From Metaphire vulgaris (lineage: Eukaryota > Annelida > Clitellata > Crassiclitellata > Megascolecidae), in assembly GCA_018105865.1 (NCBI GenBank), contig CM030832.1:14102919-14166918 (forward strand): DNA of 64,000 bases. The letters are read 5' to 3'. The notes below the pieces were generated by a model. The model was not told where the DNA came from. It worked only from the letters and a program-made list of their open reading frames with translations, and searched no databases. Positions 11,974 through 24,500 of the stretch are shown here, piece by piece. The translations under genes and the position numbers were made by a program. The stretch's first letter is position 1; each line of letters begins with the position of its first letter.

Positions 11974-14900
11974 ATGTCGATGAGAGAGGTGGTCGGGAGG
12001 CTTCGCCAGTTCGACGCTTACCCGAAGACCCTCGAAGATTTCCGGATCAAGACGTTTGGAGGTGCCACAGGTATGGCACCGGCGCTGCTATGTTGCGATG
12101 CCACGATTAATAAATTCGATTTAAGTGATTAAAAGAATGTGCAGCAGGTCGTGTTCTTCACGATCGTTATTCTACTTTATACGATAATGACGATGAATCG
12201 GTTCTTATTCGTTCGTGTATCCTGCCATAAGTAAACTTCAGCAGCATCACCGTCGTCATCATCACCATCGTCGTTTTTTCTTGCTTATATTGTACTTTTA
12301 TTGTCATTCTGTTCTAGATTGCTTTAATGCCAGTCTTTTGTATCATATCGCCACTGCCTGTGTGGTCTTCATTCTTTTTAAAGCCATCAATTATTCCCAA
12401 CAATATGCTGCACACTTTTTGTCTATAGTTCAGGAATGAGGCTAGATTATCTTGTATAGCTCCCCATTGCTGATCATTGAGACCCATACAGCCAAATGAA
12501 TGATTTATTAGTTGAATCTGATGGTTAAAGCTGATTACCGGATTAGTGAGGCAAGGCTGATGAGTATGAACTCTGTCGTTAAAGAATTTAAGAAGATGAC
12601 GTTTTAAGTAGATGGTTTGATGACATCCAAGATTAAACCAAAGTGAATGCTCTAAGCAATGATATTGGTTTTGAGAGAATGATAACTCTGGCAAGACTAA
12701 ATTTATCTGGTTCCATGCTCCCAGGAGTCTACATCTGATTGACTGCTCTCCATTCCAGTTCACCAGAGAATGTAATGTAATGTAATGTAATTAGCTATTT
12801 ATATTGTGCCTAATCAATCAATGTTAGCAAGTGCATTACAATTAATGTCAATTATGTCAATTATTATAAGCACAATTAAACAGATGTGTCTTCAAATGTT
12901 TACGGAAAGCGACGGGCGACTTTATGTTCCGTAGCACTGGTGGAAGGGTGTTCCAGGCATGGGGTCCGGCGTACGAGAAGGCTCGTTGCCCCATGACTGT
13001 CCGAAGACGAGGTTTCTGGTATTGACTGGTAGAGGCTGATCGTAGAGAAGAGATCGAGCCAGTCGATGATATACGACTTTTTGGCATCACTCTGAGCACT
13101 TCACTTTCCTTGGAAGGGTCACATCACAGGCCTAACAAAGAGCTGCGTTTACAAGCTCCACAGGCTCCGTGAAGTTAGGAAAACACTCCACCTCTGCCAC
13201 CTTGCAATGTGTTCTTGCCAGTGGTCTCTGCAGTTGACTACTGTAACAGTCTTGTTTATGGTGTTCTAGACTACTTAATGCCTAAAATCCAGACCATCCT
13301 AAATGTCGCTACTAGGCTGATCTACTGCCAGGATCGCCATGCAAGAATAACACCTTTTATGAAAGACAGGATCCACTGGCTTCAAGTTCATCAGTGAATT
13401 ATCTTCAAGAGATGCCTAATAATCCATGGCATCATCAATAGCCAAGTCAGTTCAGAGTACTTGATGCGACTCCTAACACCCACTAGTGAGACACTCAGAC
13501 GGTCGACACAGATTGTCCCTCTCTCGATCTTGCTGTTCTGAGGCCGTTTAAAATTTCAGCTTTCAGTGATCACACAGGTCTTCTCTCTAGGTGAACCACT
13601 CTTGTAGAACACCATCCCATATGTAATAAGGAAGATCAAAGCTCAGCCCATCTTCAAAAACAGACTGAAAAGCCATCTGTTTAGGAAGTCATATCCCCTG
13701 TAAAGCGCCCTTGTTTTTGGTTATGCTTTGTTTACGACACTATATAAATAGTCCAGTATACAATACATTACAGAAGAGCTTTTTGACAATTTTGAGGTTT
13801 ATTCTCCTATTTTTGTTACTTTTCCAAAACTCATATACTTTGTCAGTGTCAATGACTTGTCCTGCCTACCTAAATTGTTGGGCAAGACCTAAATGTTTGT
13901 GCAACAGCCAAGCATATTTTTAAAGTGTTTGCATGATTGCACGTTGTGCATACTAATGGGAACACTGAAAGTTAAATGAATGTGTATATTTGTTTTCAAT
14001 GCATGGTACAACGAACAATCTGGGAATTAACCCTTTACACATTCATTTATTTTTCACGTAATGTAAAATTGACGAGTATTCTCAGGGCAAGCGGGAAAAG
14101 GGTTCAATATCTTTTAGCAAATTGAAGCTGCATATACCCAAGAGGCTGTGTTAATAACAAATAAATCAAAGGAAATACTTTTATGAAGTTTGGATTATTG
14201 AATTAAAGGTAACTGTAATTTATTTAACTGTTTGTTTCAGTCACGATCATAAGTGGAGTTCTGATGTTCATGTTATTTATTTCTGAGCTCAACTACTATC
14301 TTACGAAAGAGGTCCATCCGGAATTGTTTGTTGATACAACCAAAGGGCAGAAGCTGAGAATCAACGTTGATCTCAAGTTTCCTTATATCGGTTGCTCATG
14401 TAAGGTGTATTCTACTTCCACTTTTTAAAGGTTTCATGTCATACTATTGCAGTGGTCTCAGACACGTGGTACTCGAAGGCATTTTTGCATCCCGTGACAC
14501 ATGTGAACAATTGTAAGCAACTTGAAATTGGTTTCTTTTCATAAATTCAAGCCTGATATTGAGGTTCTTGTTGATGCAGAATGAAGCTAGCTTGGTAACC
14601 AGAACAAGAACTAGATACAGTCACTTCATTCGTGTTATGCATGACAGGTTTTAAAAATGGATTGAATAAAATTTGTAAAGCACTGTGTTCTTGTTATGTT
14701 GTCTTCTTATTGGCTTTATCGCCATAAAAGGTTTTAAATGGGCCCTCATAGCAATATGTGTTTGAGACCTCTGTGCTATTGTGTACACAGTTTGCTAACA
14801 TATACATACAATGCAAATATAAAGAATTTTCAGTCTGAGATTGCTCTGTATACTTGCATTGTGCTGTATTCTTAGAAATATGGATTTTTACAATATTATT

Positions 14901-17900
14901 TGGTAGAATGATGCATCTTGTTTATATGGTATGTTGTGTGAGTAGTGTAATAACTATGATATCCATTCATCAAGTCTGGTACTAACGTATTTAGTCATGA
15001 GATCAATTGTTTAGGAATTTTTATTTTTGCTTAGGCCATTATGAAGTGCAAGTCTGATTTTTCTTTTACAATGATTTTGTCATCATGGGCAGCTTGATTT
15101 TAGTCTCTTCTATAGTTTTATTGTTCTTCGTTAATGTTATGAAACGTTTGATGCGTGCATATTCTATTTGTGACTGAGTTTTTCTTCTGAAACATATTGG
15201 TAAATGAATAAATTTGCAGTTAGCACAAACTTTTGTAATTTGACTTTATCCTGTCAGTGACTAAAGTACAGTAGACAGGAATTTAAATGACTTTTTGTCT
15301 TTTATTTAATGTAGACATTGCGAGTCTATATTGCGTTTATTTTGTAGTCCTGAGCATTGATGCAATGGATGTGTCGGGTGAGCAGCAGTTGGACGTCGAG
15401 CACAATGTTTACAAGCAGCGCCTCAATCTTACTGGGGCTGTGATTGCAGACAGTCCGGAGAAGGAAAGTTAGTTGATGAGCTATGAGCAGAATTCATTTG
15501 CCTATGCTCATTCTGACTTAGATTTATGACTGTATCTGAAGTTTAAAAAGCATTTGCAGCAGTACTAAATAGTGATGTATACATAAGCTAGTCATCTTGA
15601 ATATGGGTTGTGTTTATATACTGAAATGTGATATGTATTGTGGAGACTTTGAGATTTGCATTGTAACTAAGTTTCGAACATATGAAAAGGTAATTAGATG
15701 GTGTACACTGTTCGATTTTAAGATACTGTATTTGTTGACAAGAATATTTATTTACCATCAGACTTTTAAGTGCTAAAATGGAATATCAAGTTAATGGTCT
15801 GCCTAATGACATTTAGCTAAATTAACATTTGAACTGTGAAGTTTGAGTCATTTGAAAAATTATGGTGTGTTCTATACATGTTCATGAGGATTGTTATTCT
15901 CATTTGGATGTACATTGTGGATATACATTGCCATATACAGTAGCATTGTGTGCATGTTATTTTCTTCAGAATTATAGAAGACAATGTGCTTACTCTTCCA
16001 TTAAAAACAGTATCAGCACCTTTTTGTCAGAAACTAATATACTCAAATGTTTTGTTTAACAATTGATTGCACCATCATAGGCCAAAATAAGCTTTAACCC
16101 CTTTACCGACCGTGATGCACATATGCATCCATTTTACACTGCTGTTCCAAATAATTGACCAATAAAGGGGCTAATAGATATTTTTATTTGTTGTGAGTGA
16201 CTTTCTTGCTAATGGATTCCAAATTGAGTTTCAGTTAGGTCAGCAGAAGTCTCAATTGTATTTTATATATTTAAAGAAGAACTGTTTCTATTACTTTAAA
16301 TGTCAAGAACATTTCAGTCAATAGTTGATGTATACTATCACAGATTGTCTTTTAAATCATACATTTTTGTTTGCCTAAACATATTGTGATCTGTGAATAA
16401 TGAAAATTGACATTTGAGGCAGTTTTTAAGCAATAAATAATACCGGTAATCCAGGTATATTGTATGAGTAGTAAATGGCAGTTTGTGTCTTCTGTGTCTG
16501 TAGATTTGGGTGACAAGTCTGAAGATATTGTAAAAGTATGTGAAAATGAATTACAGTTATAGATATTTAATGAAATTGAATTGACCAACTTAGTTAATAT
16601 GGTTACTTTTTTTTTCCTTGTCACTTTTCCTCTGCAAGCTCATGTATATCTTATATAATAATTCTCTTTGTCCGGTAAGGTAAGTTTGTCAGTCACGATA
16701 CACAGCAAATGTTGGAGGACATTGTTGCCATTAATAACGGAACTTTAATTAATCGACAGAGCGTTTGACGCTGCGTCTTCAATGCGGCTTAACGAATCGT
16801 CCTGATTGAATGCACGTTGTACGGCACCAGTGGGGGCTCAGTACCTCGTGTGCCACGTGTGGGGCCGTAGACCCTAATGGGGACGCAGTCCCCCGTGTTG
16901 GGCCATAGCCTGTAGGCCCTACTGGAAGGAGAGGCGCAGCCTCCCATCGTAAACCAAGCACCAACCGACGTGGGGGCCGTGGGCCCTACTGTGGTGCAGG
17001 CTGCAGTCAGAAACCAAGCCCAAGCCCCTGAGGGAGGCCGTAGGCCCCACTGAGGGGCGCAGCCTCACATGTGGGGCCGCAGGTCCTACTGCCATGGGGC
17101 GCAGCCCCCGTGTGAGGCCGTAGGCCTTACTGGGGGCTCAGCCTTCCGTAGGGCTCAGCCCCACATGTGGGGCCACAGGTCCTACTGGGGTGCAGCCCCC
17201 ATGTGAGGCCAGGCCTGGGGCTCAGGAGGCTTTGGGGCCACAGGTCCACTGGGCGCACACTGTGGGCCACAGCCTTACTTCCCTCCCGGGGAGACCTAGC
17301 CCAGGCCCGAGGAAAATCCACTGGGGGCCGTCCATGGGGAAAGAAAAAATCCCAGCCGTCCGTGGAGACAAAGCCCCAAAGGCCCAAAAGGAGCCGTATG
17401 CATACTATGCCCAAAAGGGGCCGTAGGTAACACTGGAGGGCGCATCCCTCATGGGAGACCAAATCCCAATGGAATCGTAGGGCGTTATGGTGTGCAGCTC
17501 CTGTGGTGGGGAGGGGGCAAGACCACCCAGTGAGCACATGGGAAAATTTTAAATGATAATCTACGCATTCACATTACATTTTCAGATTTTAAAAATTGTT
17601 ATATATAATAATACGAACTTTTGCAAAAAATCGGGGAAGGAGATAGCCACTCTCCCCCGTCATTTTTGACGGGTTAACAGCTAGTATGTATATAATGTTT
17701 GTACTTATAAACATTGTAAACCTTTGTCCAGACATAAATTCAATACACAATTTTTGAGGTGAAGCACCCACGTACATTTTAATGGCAAAGTTAAGATTCT
17801 TGATTATCTGTTTTCTTTGGATTATTCTATATGTTTCTTTTAATAAATCTATTTTAAGCGTAATGTTTACAATTCTTCAGGAAGTTGGGACAACGCTGGA

Positions 17901-20900
17901 CCCCAATCGATGTGAAAGTTGTTATGGAGCAGAAAGCAGTGCATTCAAGTATGGGTCATAAAGTTTATTGTAAAATAGGGAAATACTTTTCACATACATT
18001 ATTCTATAACAGAACAAGCCAGCCTCCTAAATTATCTATAATAATGTACAGTATAATCAACAGATGACAAAGTCATTCAAAATAATTTTGGCCTTTTTGA
18101 GTATTTCACAATTGGTATGAGTAAAACTCTTATGCATAAAATTGTTGCATAATTATTGGTTCTGTTTTAGAAACTGTTATCTTAACCAAATTTTCTTCTT
18201 TTGCTTTTCTCTTTAGTTTTTTAAATGACAGTTTATCTTGATGTTCTTGAGACTTGTTTGTCATACAGTGAAAAACTTTGTCAAATGTATCTTTAAGATT
18301 ATTAACCTTCGTGTAAAGCATATAAACATTATTTTATTTTGAGAGCTTGTCTGATAATTACCGGTAGATGCTGTAACACATGCGAAGATGTGAGGGAAGC
18401 ATACCGACAGAAAGGATGGGCTTTTCATGATGCAGAATCTATCGAGCAGTGTAAGCGAGATGGGACCGTAGATAAGATGAAGCAGCAGCAAAATGAAGGT
18501 TGTCATATCTATGGTTATCTCGAGGTTAACAAGGTAACTGAAATTTAAGGTTATTTTTGAGGTATTTTGTTGAATTCACAAGTTTGTGTTTACACTGTAT
18601 AATAATCAATCAGATGTTAGGATTTTGTTTAATGTTCAAAATTATTAGATCTTATATGCTTCATTTGTTTGCAAGTTCTTTGAAATTAATTTGCCAGATT
18701 CAAGCAATATTGGGATTGAATATCTTATGTATTGCACATGGCAGTTCCTATTCTAACTGTCACTTCACTGATTGTTTATTTGAGCCATTATTGATATCTG
18801 CCCAGGTGGCTGGTAATTTCCATGTTGCTCCAGGAAGAAGTTTTCAGCAGCATCATGTGCATGGTAAGTTCAGAATTTGAAAGAAATGGTTTCGACGTCA
18901 GGCACTGATTTTCTCATCCATTATATTAATTCAGTGCAGTGCAGTCTAGTGTTGTAATAATCAAAGTTCCTACATTATTGCAAGAATTTCATGTACCAAG
19001 TATGTCTGTACAAAATTTCACTGTCTTTGAAATTACTTGTTGAAAGTAAACTGATTTTTAGGCTAATAATTCATTTTATACCACAATTTGTTTAAATGTT
19101 GTAAATCTGTTTTCAGTTCATGATGTTCAACCATTGAGTGGTCAGAAGGTTGGTTGAAGGATACTTACTAAATTTGTTCAGTATACTGTAGTGTAGGTTA
19201 CGGAAAATACATCTCTGCTATTTTATTTAAAATCCTTGAATATAAGGATGTTTTTATATATTTGAGTAAATGATTGTTTTTATTTGTAATGGGGCAGGAA
19301 GTTAGCAGAGTGGTAACAACGTTGGACAATGGAGCAGGAGGTCACGGGTTCGATTCCCGCAGGAGCCCTAAAGGTCGACTCAGCCTTTTTCATGGTGATA
19401 AAATGAGGAGCAGTGGTAAAAATCTCTGCGATAAGTCAAACAGGTATGCTACGTGATACACTAGCCCCATATCCATGGCATTGCACGCCTGGCTGAGGTC
19501 TATAGCAACGGAGATCAGCGCCGCCCTATGAGCCAGTGAGACTCGGGAAGGACTTTGACTTTTTTGACTATTTGTAATAAGTGAATATTTGAGTCTGAAT
19601 AGCGTTATCGTGATTTATTTATGGAACAACACAAATTGTTGGTTTATTTTTATATGGTGGCATTTAATGATTCAAATGAAATGTTGTGATTTCATATGAA
19701 GTTTAACTTGACACATCATATTAATCATCTTTCATTTGGAATTGATTATCCTGGCCAAGTAAATCCGCTTGACAACACCCAACAGACTGCTGAAAAAGGT
19801 TTGCCTAAATCTTGGAAAAAAATCAAGATTATTTTTAATTATTTAAAAATTGGTCTAGAAGCTTCTGTATTATTTATTTACTCATATGTATATAACTGTT
19901 GGAGCTGAGAAATCATCATCAGCTGAGATTGTTTACTGCTTGACATGAACTGTTCATTTGTCTATTACAAAATGAGCTGCAACTGTGGATGTTTAGTTTT
20001 TGATGCTGAAGTTGTAAGCACTTACATTTATTACCCTAAGTCTTATCTTGTCCTAATCAGTCTCATTCCAAGATTTAGTTATGTCATGGTCTAATTTTCT
20101 TGATTTATATCTTTTGTATGTAAGTCTAATTACCAAATGCTATGTTGATTCAGTTCGCATTTTAGCGTATTCTATTCCAATGCCTGTGCCTGTGTCTTTG
20201 TGATGTTGTTTTTAAATAATTTCGCTTTCAAGACATTTGCCACTCTTCCTTATGATTTGTCCTATTGAAAATTTGCCAGTTTTAACTCTGTTAGTTTCTA
20301 ATAGGTGTGCTTCTGTAATTGCTGTCTCAAATGTCAATTTGTTTCTCTTTCCATCTGTTCATTTAATGCATTGGATTTGTATTAACCCTTTTATTTCAAA
20401 AGTTTCAACTTACCTTTCGGCTTTCTTTTTCGGCATTAGCATTTTGTACCCATGTGTTGCAGGTGGCCATGGAGCATCTGTCCACAGTCATTGTGTTGAT
20501 TTTTAATGCTAAAATTCTTTGATATTTTGGGGAAGTTTGTTTTGTCAGTCACTGGTAGGTTTTGAATTCAGTGGCATTGTGGATGATCTGGAATTACTGA
20601 GCCCAAGAATTTTATTCTCGGTACTTTTTGGGTGGTTACAGAAAATTATGCAATTGTGTGGCCTTGTTATGTTCTGAATTCTTAACTTATGATATAACTG
20701 CCCATATGATACTTATTTATTTTAATACTCAGAGAAGATCAGGCATTTCAGAATCAGATTTATTTGAGCTATGCTTTAGTGCATATATCATCATCGTGTT
20801 CTCTGTCCTGAGACAAGTTCAGGCTCCATTGTTTCCATTCCTCTTTGTATCTTGCCTCTTCTTTGATTTCTGCATAGGTTTTGTGAGGCTGTGCATCTGT

Positions 20901-23900
20901 TTTCATCATCCATTCCAGTAGCATCTTCCTTGGCCTTCTTTTTGTCTTTCTTCCTGATATACTTCCTTCAATTACCGTTCTAAGCAATGTTTCTTCTCTT
21001 AGCACGTGTCAGATGTACATATGTGTAGTCCAGGGATGGCCAACCTGCGGCCCACTGGCTGCAAATTGGTGACCCATGGGTATCTTTCTAGATTATATTT
21101 TATTTGTCATACTTATGCATTCAATATTGAGGCATGAGTAAGACATTTAGTTTCTGTGCATAATTTAGTAAAATAGTAAATTACTTTGAACTTAATTGTA
21201 ACTGCCATTACATGACTGCAATGATCATCACTACTGCTGAAAACAATGTACAAAAGGCAACAAAAACATGTGATCCTCTGCATGTTGGTCAAAACTTATA
21301 ATGGTTCCCTTTGTAACAAAAGTTGGCCATCTCTGGTGTAGTCCTTATATACATTCTCTAGTTGTATTGTCTGTCTGTTATATTAAAGGTTATATTGAGT
21401 GTTTTTCAATGACTTGAGCGCTGTTTCAAGTTGTACATGAAGTGGTCTATAAATCTGCATTTTGAACATATGTTTTATTCAAGAGATATTCACTTCATTA
21501 TGATTTGATTGTAAGTGCTGTTGTTGACACTGCAGACTCTACAATGTTCCAGTATTTTGTGAAGATAGTGCCTACGACATACGTGAAACTAGAGGGGCAG
21601 GTATGTTCACATGTGATTATAATAAGTCTGTAATATTATCTAATATTTGCAACATACTCACCAGATTGATGCACTGATGATATCAGTTAAAATTTTTACC
21701 CTGTCGCTGCTTCTGATTCTTCTTAGTGCGGTAATTTTGAAGCATGTAATCAGAAAACATTTTAATAATATATTTTGCTGCATTGGACATCCTTATTGGG
21801 CTAAAGCAAAAAAGAATCAATCTTTGATGTTTGAGTAGTTTTGAGGCTGAAATCTAAGAAGTCTTCCAATGTGGTGATTCTGATTTTGATTTGGAAGCTG
21901 ATTACAAAGGAATAATAATAGATTACAATTAATTACATTATAATAGACTAATTTCTATCATAAGCTAAGTGATGAGGACTGTATACATGCACAGACAATG
22001 TATCAGCTGTAATGAACTCAGCTATAACTGTACTTTGTTTATAACAACCACGACATAGCAATGGTAATGCTTCTTAGCTGACGTTGATGCCTACATATTG
22101 GCACCGTGTCGGTTCATCAAAGCCTTTTTTACTAATTCTGAACTAAGAAATGATGTATTTTTTCAATCAGCAAATTCTTGACAGACAACCACCAGACATT
22201 ACAATGTCAGCACATTGTTGTTGCACATTTACTCATCAACTGAAAAGAACCAGTCACGAGAGGCATATATAAAGTGGAAAAGTGGAGTAGTTCATGTGAA
22301 TGTGCGGAATATAGGACATGAAATGCAAGGTTTTCTGTTTTGACTGAAATGCCGACACTGATGTAACTCTGCCTAATTATTGATTGTGAGCTAAATTTAT
22401 ACATGCTAATCAATTATGGTTTTTTTGTATACTAGACTATTTATATAGCGACGTAAACATAGCATAACCAGAAACGAGGGCGCTTTACAGGGAGTATGAC
22501 TCCTTAAACAGATGGCTTTTCAGTGTGTTTTTGAAGATGGGCCAGGCTTTGATCTTCCTAATTTCAGATGGGATGGTATTCCACTGGAGTGGTCCGCCTC
22601 GGGAGAAGGCGCGATAACAAAGTGTTGGAATCTTTAGCAGTTTTGGGACAGCGAGGTCGAGAGAAGATGCTGGTCTCAGTGTCGACCGTCTAAGTGCATT
22701 GCTAGCTGGTGTCAGGAGTCGCTCCAAGTACTTTGGACTGGCTTGGCCAGTGATGATGTTGTGAATTATTAGACATCTTTTAAAGATGATTCGCTCCTGA
22801 ACTCAGAGCCAGTGGAGTCTCTCTCTCATAAGATTTGTTGTGCTCACCCGGTGATCCTGGCGGTAGATTAGCCTTGCGACGACGTTTAGGATAGTCTGGA
22901 TTTTGTATAGTAAGTAGTCCGGAACACCATAAAAGAGACTGTTGCAGTAGTCGACAGCGGAGATCACCGTATCGAGAACACACTGTAAGGTGACAGAGGT
23001 GGAAAGTTTGTGAGCAACCAGGCTTATTCTAATGGCTCCGACAGTAGATATTTCAATACGGGTGACACGATCAACTCTGGATATCACACAGACTTTGGAC
23101 TACTTTGCTGTTTCCTTTGAAGTCCAGTCTTATGAGGTTCTACTGTCTTTTAGATCTAGACATGAAGACCTTCAGAACAGTATATGAAATTATAATGTAT
23201 GTTGTGCAGCTGCGAGTATTTTCTTCACTGTGATTGTCAATTTTTTACAATTAACAGATCCTATTCACTAATCAATATTCTGTAACAAAACACCACAAGG
23301 CAATCTCTGGGGGAATATTTGGTGAACAAGGCCTCCCTGGAGTCTTCTTTACCTACGAACTATCACCGATGATGGTCAAATACACAGAAAAGCAGAGGTA
23401 TGGGCACTTTACAAACTATTTTTATGCAATGGTACTCTGTACAGCTTCCATATATTTAGTTTTTGCTGCTGCATTTTTCTTTTAATCACTTTTTGCATTG
23501 ACATATTGTTTTGCTATCTGGCTTACTACACCCAATTTAGTTCATTTGATTTTATCATTATTAGGTAAGGTACAATGCAAAAGGAACATGTGTGATGTGT
23601 ACAATTGTTTGTTGATATAGTTTTACTAAATGTTTGTAGTCTTTGATAATTTTGTTAGAAATATTTATCAGAATCTAAAAATTATAGTATTTCAAAGCAG
23701 ATAGAAAGTTTAAGCTTGAAGTTAATTATCTCTGCTGTTCATATGACAAATGTTATGTAATGCAAACATTTAATGTAATGTAGGTTGTATTTTAATAAGG
23801 AACACAATAACTGTTGATGTATGATGACAAGATGTCTTCAAAATTCACAGCAACTTCCAGCATCTTCTCCTACTGCCTGAAAAGGCTCTGAAACTGCTTA

Positions 23901-24500
23901 TGAATGAAACATGATTTTTTTTTTGGAAAGATGGATTTTTTTGAACTTCTTGGGGCACATTTTTTGGGCCTGAAATAAAAGGCTCTATTCAATGCATTCA
24001 TCTATCATGCATCTTGTGTGATTTGTGAAAAACTTACCTGGGATCCATTGTGGTGATAATGAGCTGTGATATTGTATTATTAATCTGCAGGTCTTTTATG
24101 CATTTCCTTACTGGTGTCTGTGCAATCATTGGAGGAATTTTTACTGGTAAGTTCATTTTGTCATGCATGTTAAATAACAATGTGATTTTATGATCTAAGA
24201 ATTGGTTTTTATTAAATTTGTATCATTTTTGTCTTTTGTTATATTTCATAATTGATTGAAAAATATTGTTACATTGATTGTAAAACTGACATTTGGCTAC
24301 TACTAGTGCCTGTACTGGCTCTTAGCTTACGACTCTGAATAGAAGTGTGTACTCATTTTATTCTAAAAGTTATTTTTAATTTTTCAGTCTGGATGTGTTG
24401 TCATTTGGTTGATCTTTCAGTGGCTGGTCTGATTGATGCTATTATATATCATTCATCTCGAGCGATTCAGAGGAAGATTGAATTGGGAAAATCTTCATGA
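11974..24500 (+). CDS. ERGIC3: ERGIC3 homolog (ERGIC/COPII vesicle cargo-receptor protein), 13 coding exons
   Basis: Coding exons: 11974-12070, 14241-14399, 15348-15467, 16504-16535, 17881-17948, 18368-18533, 18806-18863, 19117-19148, 19702-19798, 21536-21600, 23258-23397, 24091-24146, 24421-24500. All introns are GT-AG, phases agree, and the sum is 1170 nt (389 aa; the human protein has 383). ERGIC3/Erv46 cycles between ER and Golgi with ERGIC2/Erv41 and acts in cargo selection and retrieval. Visible features: N-terminal QFDAYPKTLEDF; first membrane segment about residues 33-54; LSIDAMDV and EQQLDVEHN; luminal cysteine clusters CESCYG and CCNTCEDV; YELSPMMV; second membrane segment from FMHFLTGVCAIIGG to AGLIDAIIYHS near the C-terminus; last residues LGKSS. 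In-frame ATGs lie at 11974 and 11980; the second gives an N-terminus nearer to the human length. The introns carry many transposons. Confidence 0.95.
12780..13098 (-). mobile_element. LINE C-terminal fragment
   Basis: The minus-strand frame 13099-12857 encodes RAFSYAGPHAWNTLPPVLRN and FRKHLKTHLF, the typical extreme C-terminus of CR1/L2-type ORF2, and stops in an AT-rich tail. It lies in ERGIC3 intron 1 and is 5' truncated exactly where a second, oppositely oriented LINE begins. Confidence 0.75.
13100..13765 (+). mobile_element. LINE fragment, same family as 22435-23100
   Basis: The + strand encodes VSAVDYCNSLVYGVLDYL, then IQTILNVATRLIYCQDRH and MKDRIHWL, then, after frame breaks, a degraded C-terminus ending near TGTAAAGCGCCC. 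The minus strand of 22435-23100 carries the same blocks. The tail has CACTATATAAATAG. Inactive. Confidence 0.75.
14027..14107. mobile_element. 81-bp piggyBac-type micro-MITE, copy 1
   Basis: It starts TTAACCCTTTACAC and ends AAAAGGGTTCAA. The left TTAA duplication is intact; the right has become TCAA. The interior holds ATGTAAAATTGACG. Length and ends match the copies at 16094 and 36790. It lies in ERGIC3 intron 1. Confidence 0.6.
16094..16174. mobile_element. 81-bp piggyBac-type micro-MITE, copy 2
   Basis: It starts TTAACCCCTTTACCG and ends ATAAAGGGGCTAA. The left TTAA is intact; the right is CTAA. The core CATCCATTTTACACTG nearly matches CGTCCATTTTACATTG of the 36790 copy. It lies in ERGIC3 intron 3. 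Confidence 0.65.
16504..16535 (+). CDS. ERGIC3: ERGIC3 microexon, 32 nt
   Basis: The acceptor TGTGTCTGTAG precedes the exon and the donor GTATGTG follows. Exon 3 ends in phase 1 (one A left over) and exon 5 starts in phase 0, so they cannot be joined directly. This exon repairs the phase and gives NLGDKSEDIVK in the variable luminal stretch before LDPNRCESCYG. The human protein has ELGKVEVTVFDPDS at this place. No alternative exon was needed. Confidence 0.75.
16649..17684 (+). mobile_element. Non-autonomous Helitron with internal GC-rich minisatellite
   Basis: The 5' end is TCTTATATAATAATTCTC directly after a host A. The 3' end is CTAG followed by a host T, with a 7-bp stem hairpin CCCGTCA/TGACGGG (17656-17673) 11 nt before the terminus. 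A|TC...CTAG|T plus a subterminal hairpin is the Helitron signature. There is no Rep/helicase coding sequence. About 700 bp of the interior is a degenerate tandem repeat. It sits in ERGIC3 intron 4 between the microexon and exon 5. Confidence 0.65.
16820..17525. repeat. GC-rich minisatellite inside the Helitron
   Basis: Diverged units contain GGGGCCGTAGGCCCTACTG and GGGGCGCAGCCCCCA, with unit length varying from roughly 35 to 60 bp. Open frames in it (17127-17537 minus, 17167-17430 plus) are repeat products rich in Gly/Pro/Arg, not genes. Confidence 0.8.
19288..19570 (+). repeat. tRNA-derived SINE in ERGIC3 intron
   Basis: The head has an A-box-like TTAGCAGAGTGGTAAC and a B-box GGGTTCGATTCCC at tRNA-like spacing, so it derives from a tRNA and could have been transcribed by Pol III. 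The body contains GATAAAATGAGGAGC, also seen in the repeats at 25064-25290 (minus) and 44150-44280. The 3' part ends in a T-rich tail near 19570. It lies between ERGIC3 exons 8 and 9. Confidence 0.7.
20769..21005 (-). mobile_element. LINE C-terminal fragment
   Basis: The minus-strand frame encodes EGSISGRKTKRRPRKMLLEW, then TYAEIKEEARYKEEW. This arrangement (basic RGRPR-like stretch, aromatic MLxWM, TYxExKxxA) is the C-terminal end of an RTE/CR1-type ORF2. It is short and 5' truncated, in ERGIC3 intron 9. Confidence 0.65.
21031..21335. mobile_element. hAT-type MITE, 305 bp, perfect 8-bp TSD GTGTAGTC
   Basis: The ends CAGGGATGGCCAAC and GTTGGCCATCTCTG are inverted with a single mismatch. GTGTAGTC flanks at 21023-21030 and 21336-21343. 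No coding capacity. It lies in ERGIC3 intron 9. Confidence 0.88.
22435..23100 (-). mobile_element. LINE fragment, minus strand, ERGIC3 intron 10
   Basis: In order on the minus strand: LVAHKLSTSVTLQCVLD, SAVDYCNSLFYGVPDYL, IQTILNVVARLIYRQDHR, LMRERLHWL, then in another frame RRSTLRPASSLDLAVPKL, SRGGPLQWNTIPSEIRK and FKNTLKSHLF. It ends in the tail CTATATAAATAG. This is the same family as 13100-13765. Frame breaks and 5' truncation make it inactive. Confidence 0.8.

Noticed and set aside
17127..17537. 136-codon minus-strand frame and overlapping plus-strand frames
   Set aside because: They lie wholly in the GC-rich minisatellite of the Helitron; absence of stops follows from base composition and repetition.
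20237..20506. 89-codon frame in ERGIC3 intron 9
   Set aside because: Hydrophobic, no known family; the antisense strand faintly recalls a LINE endonuclease but not enough to call.
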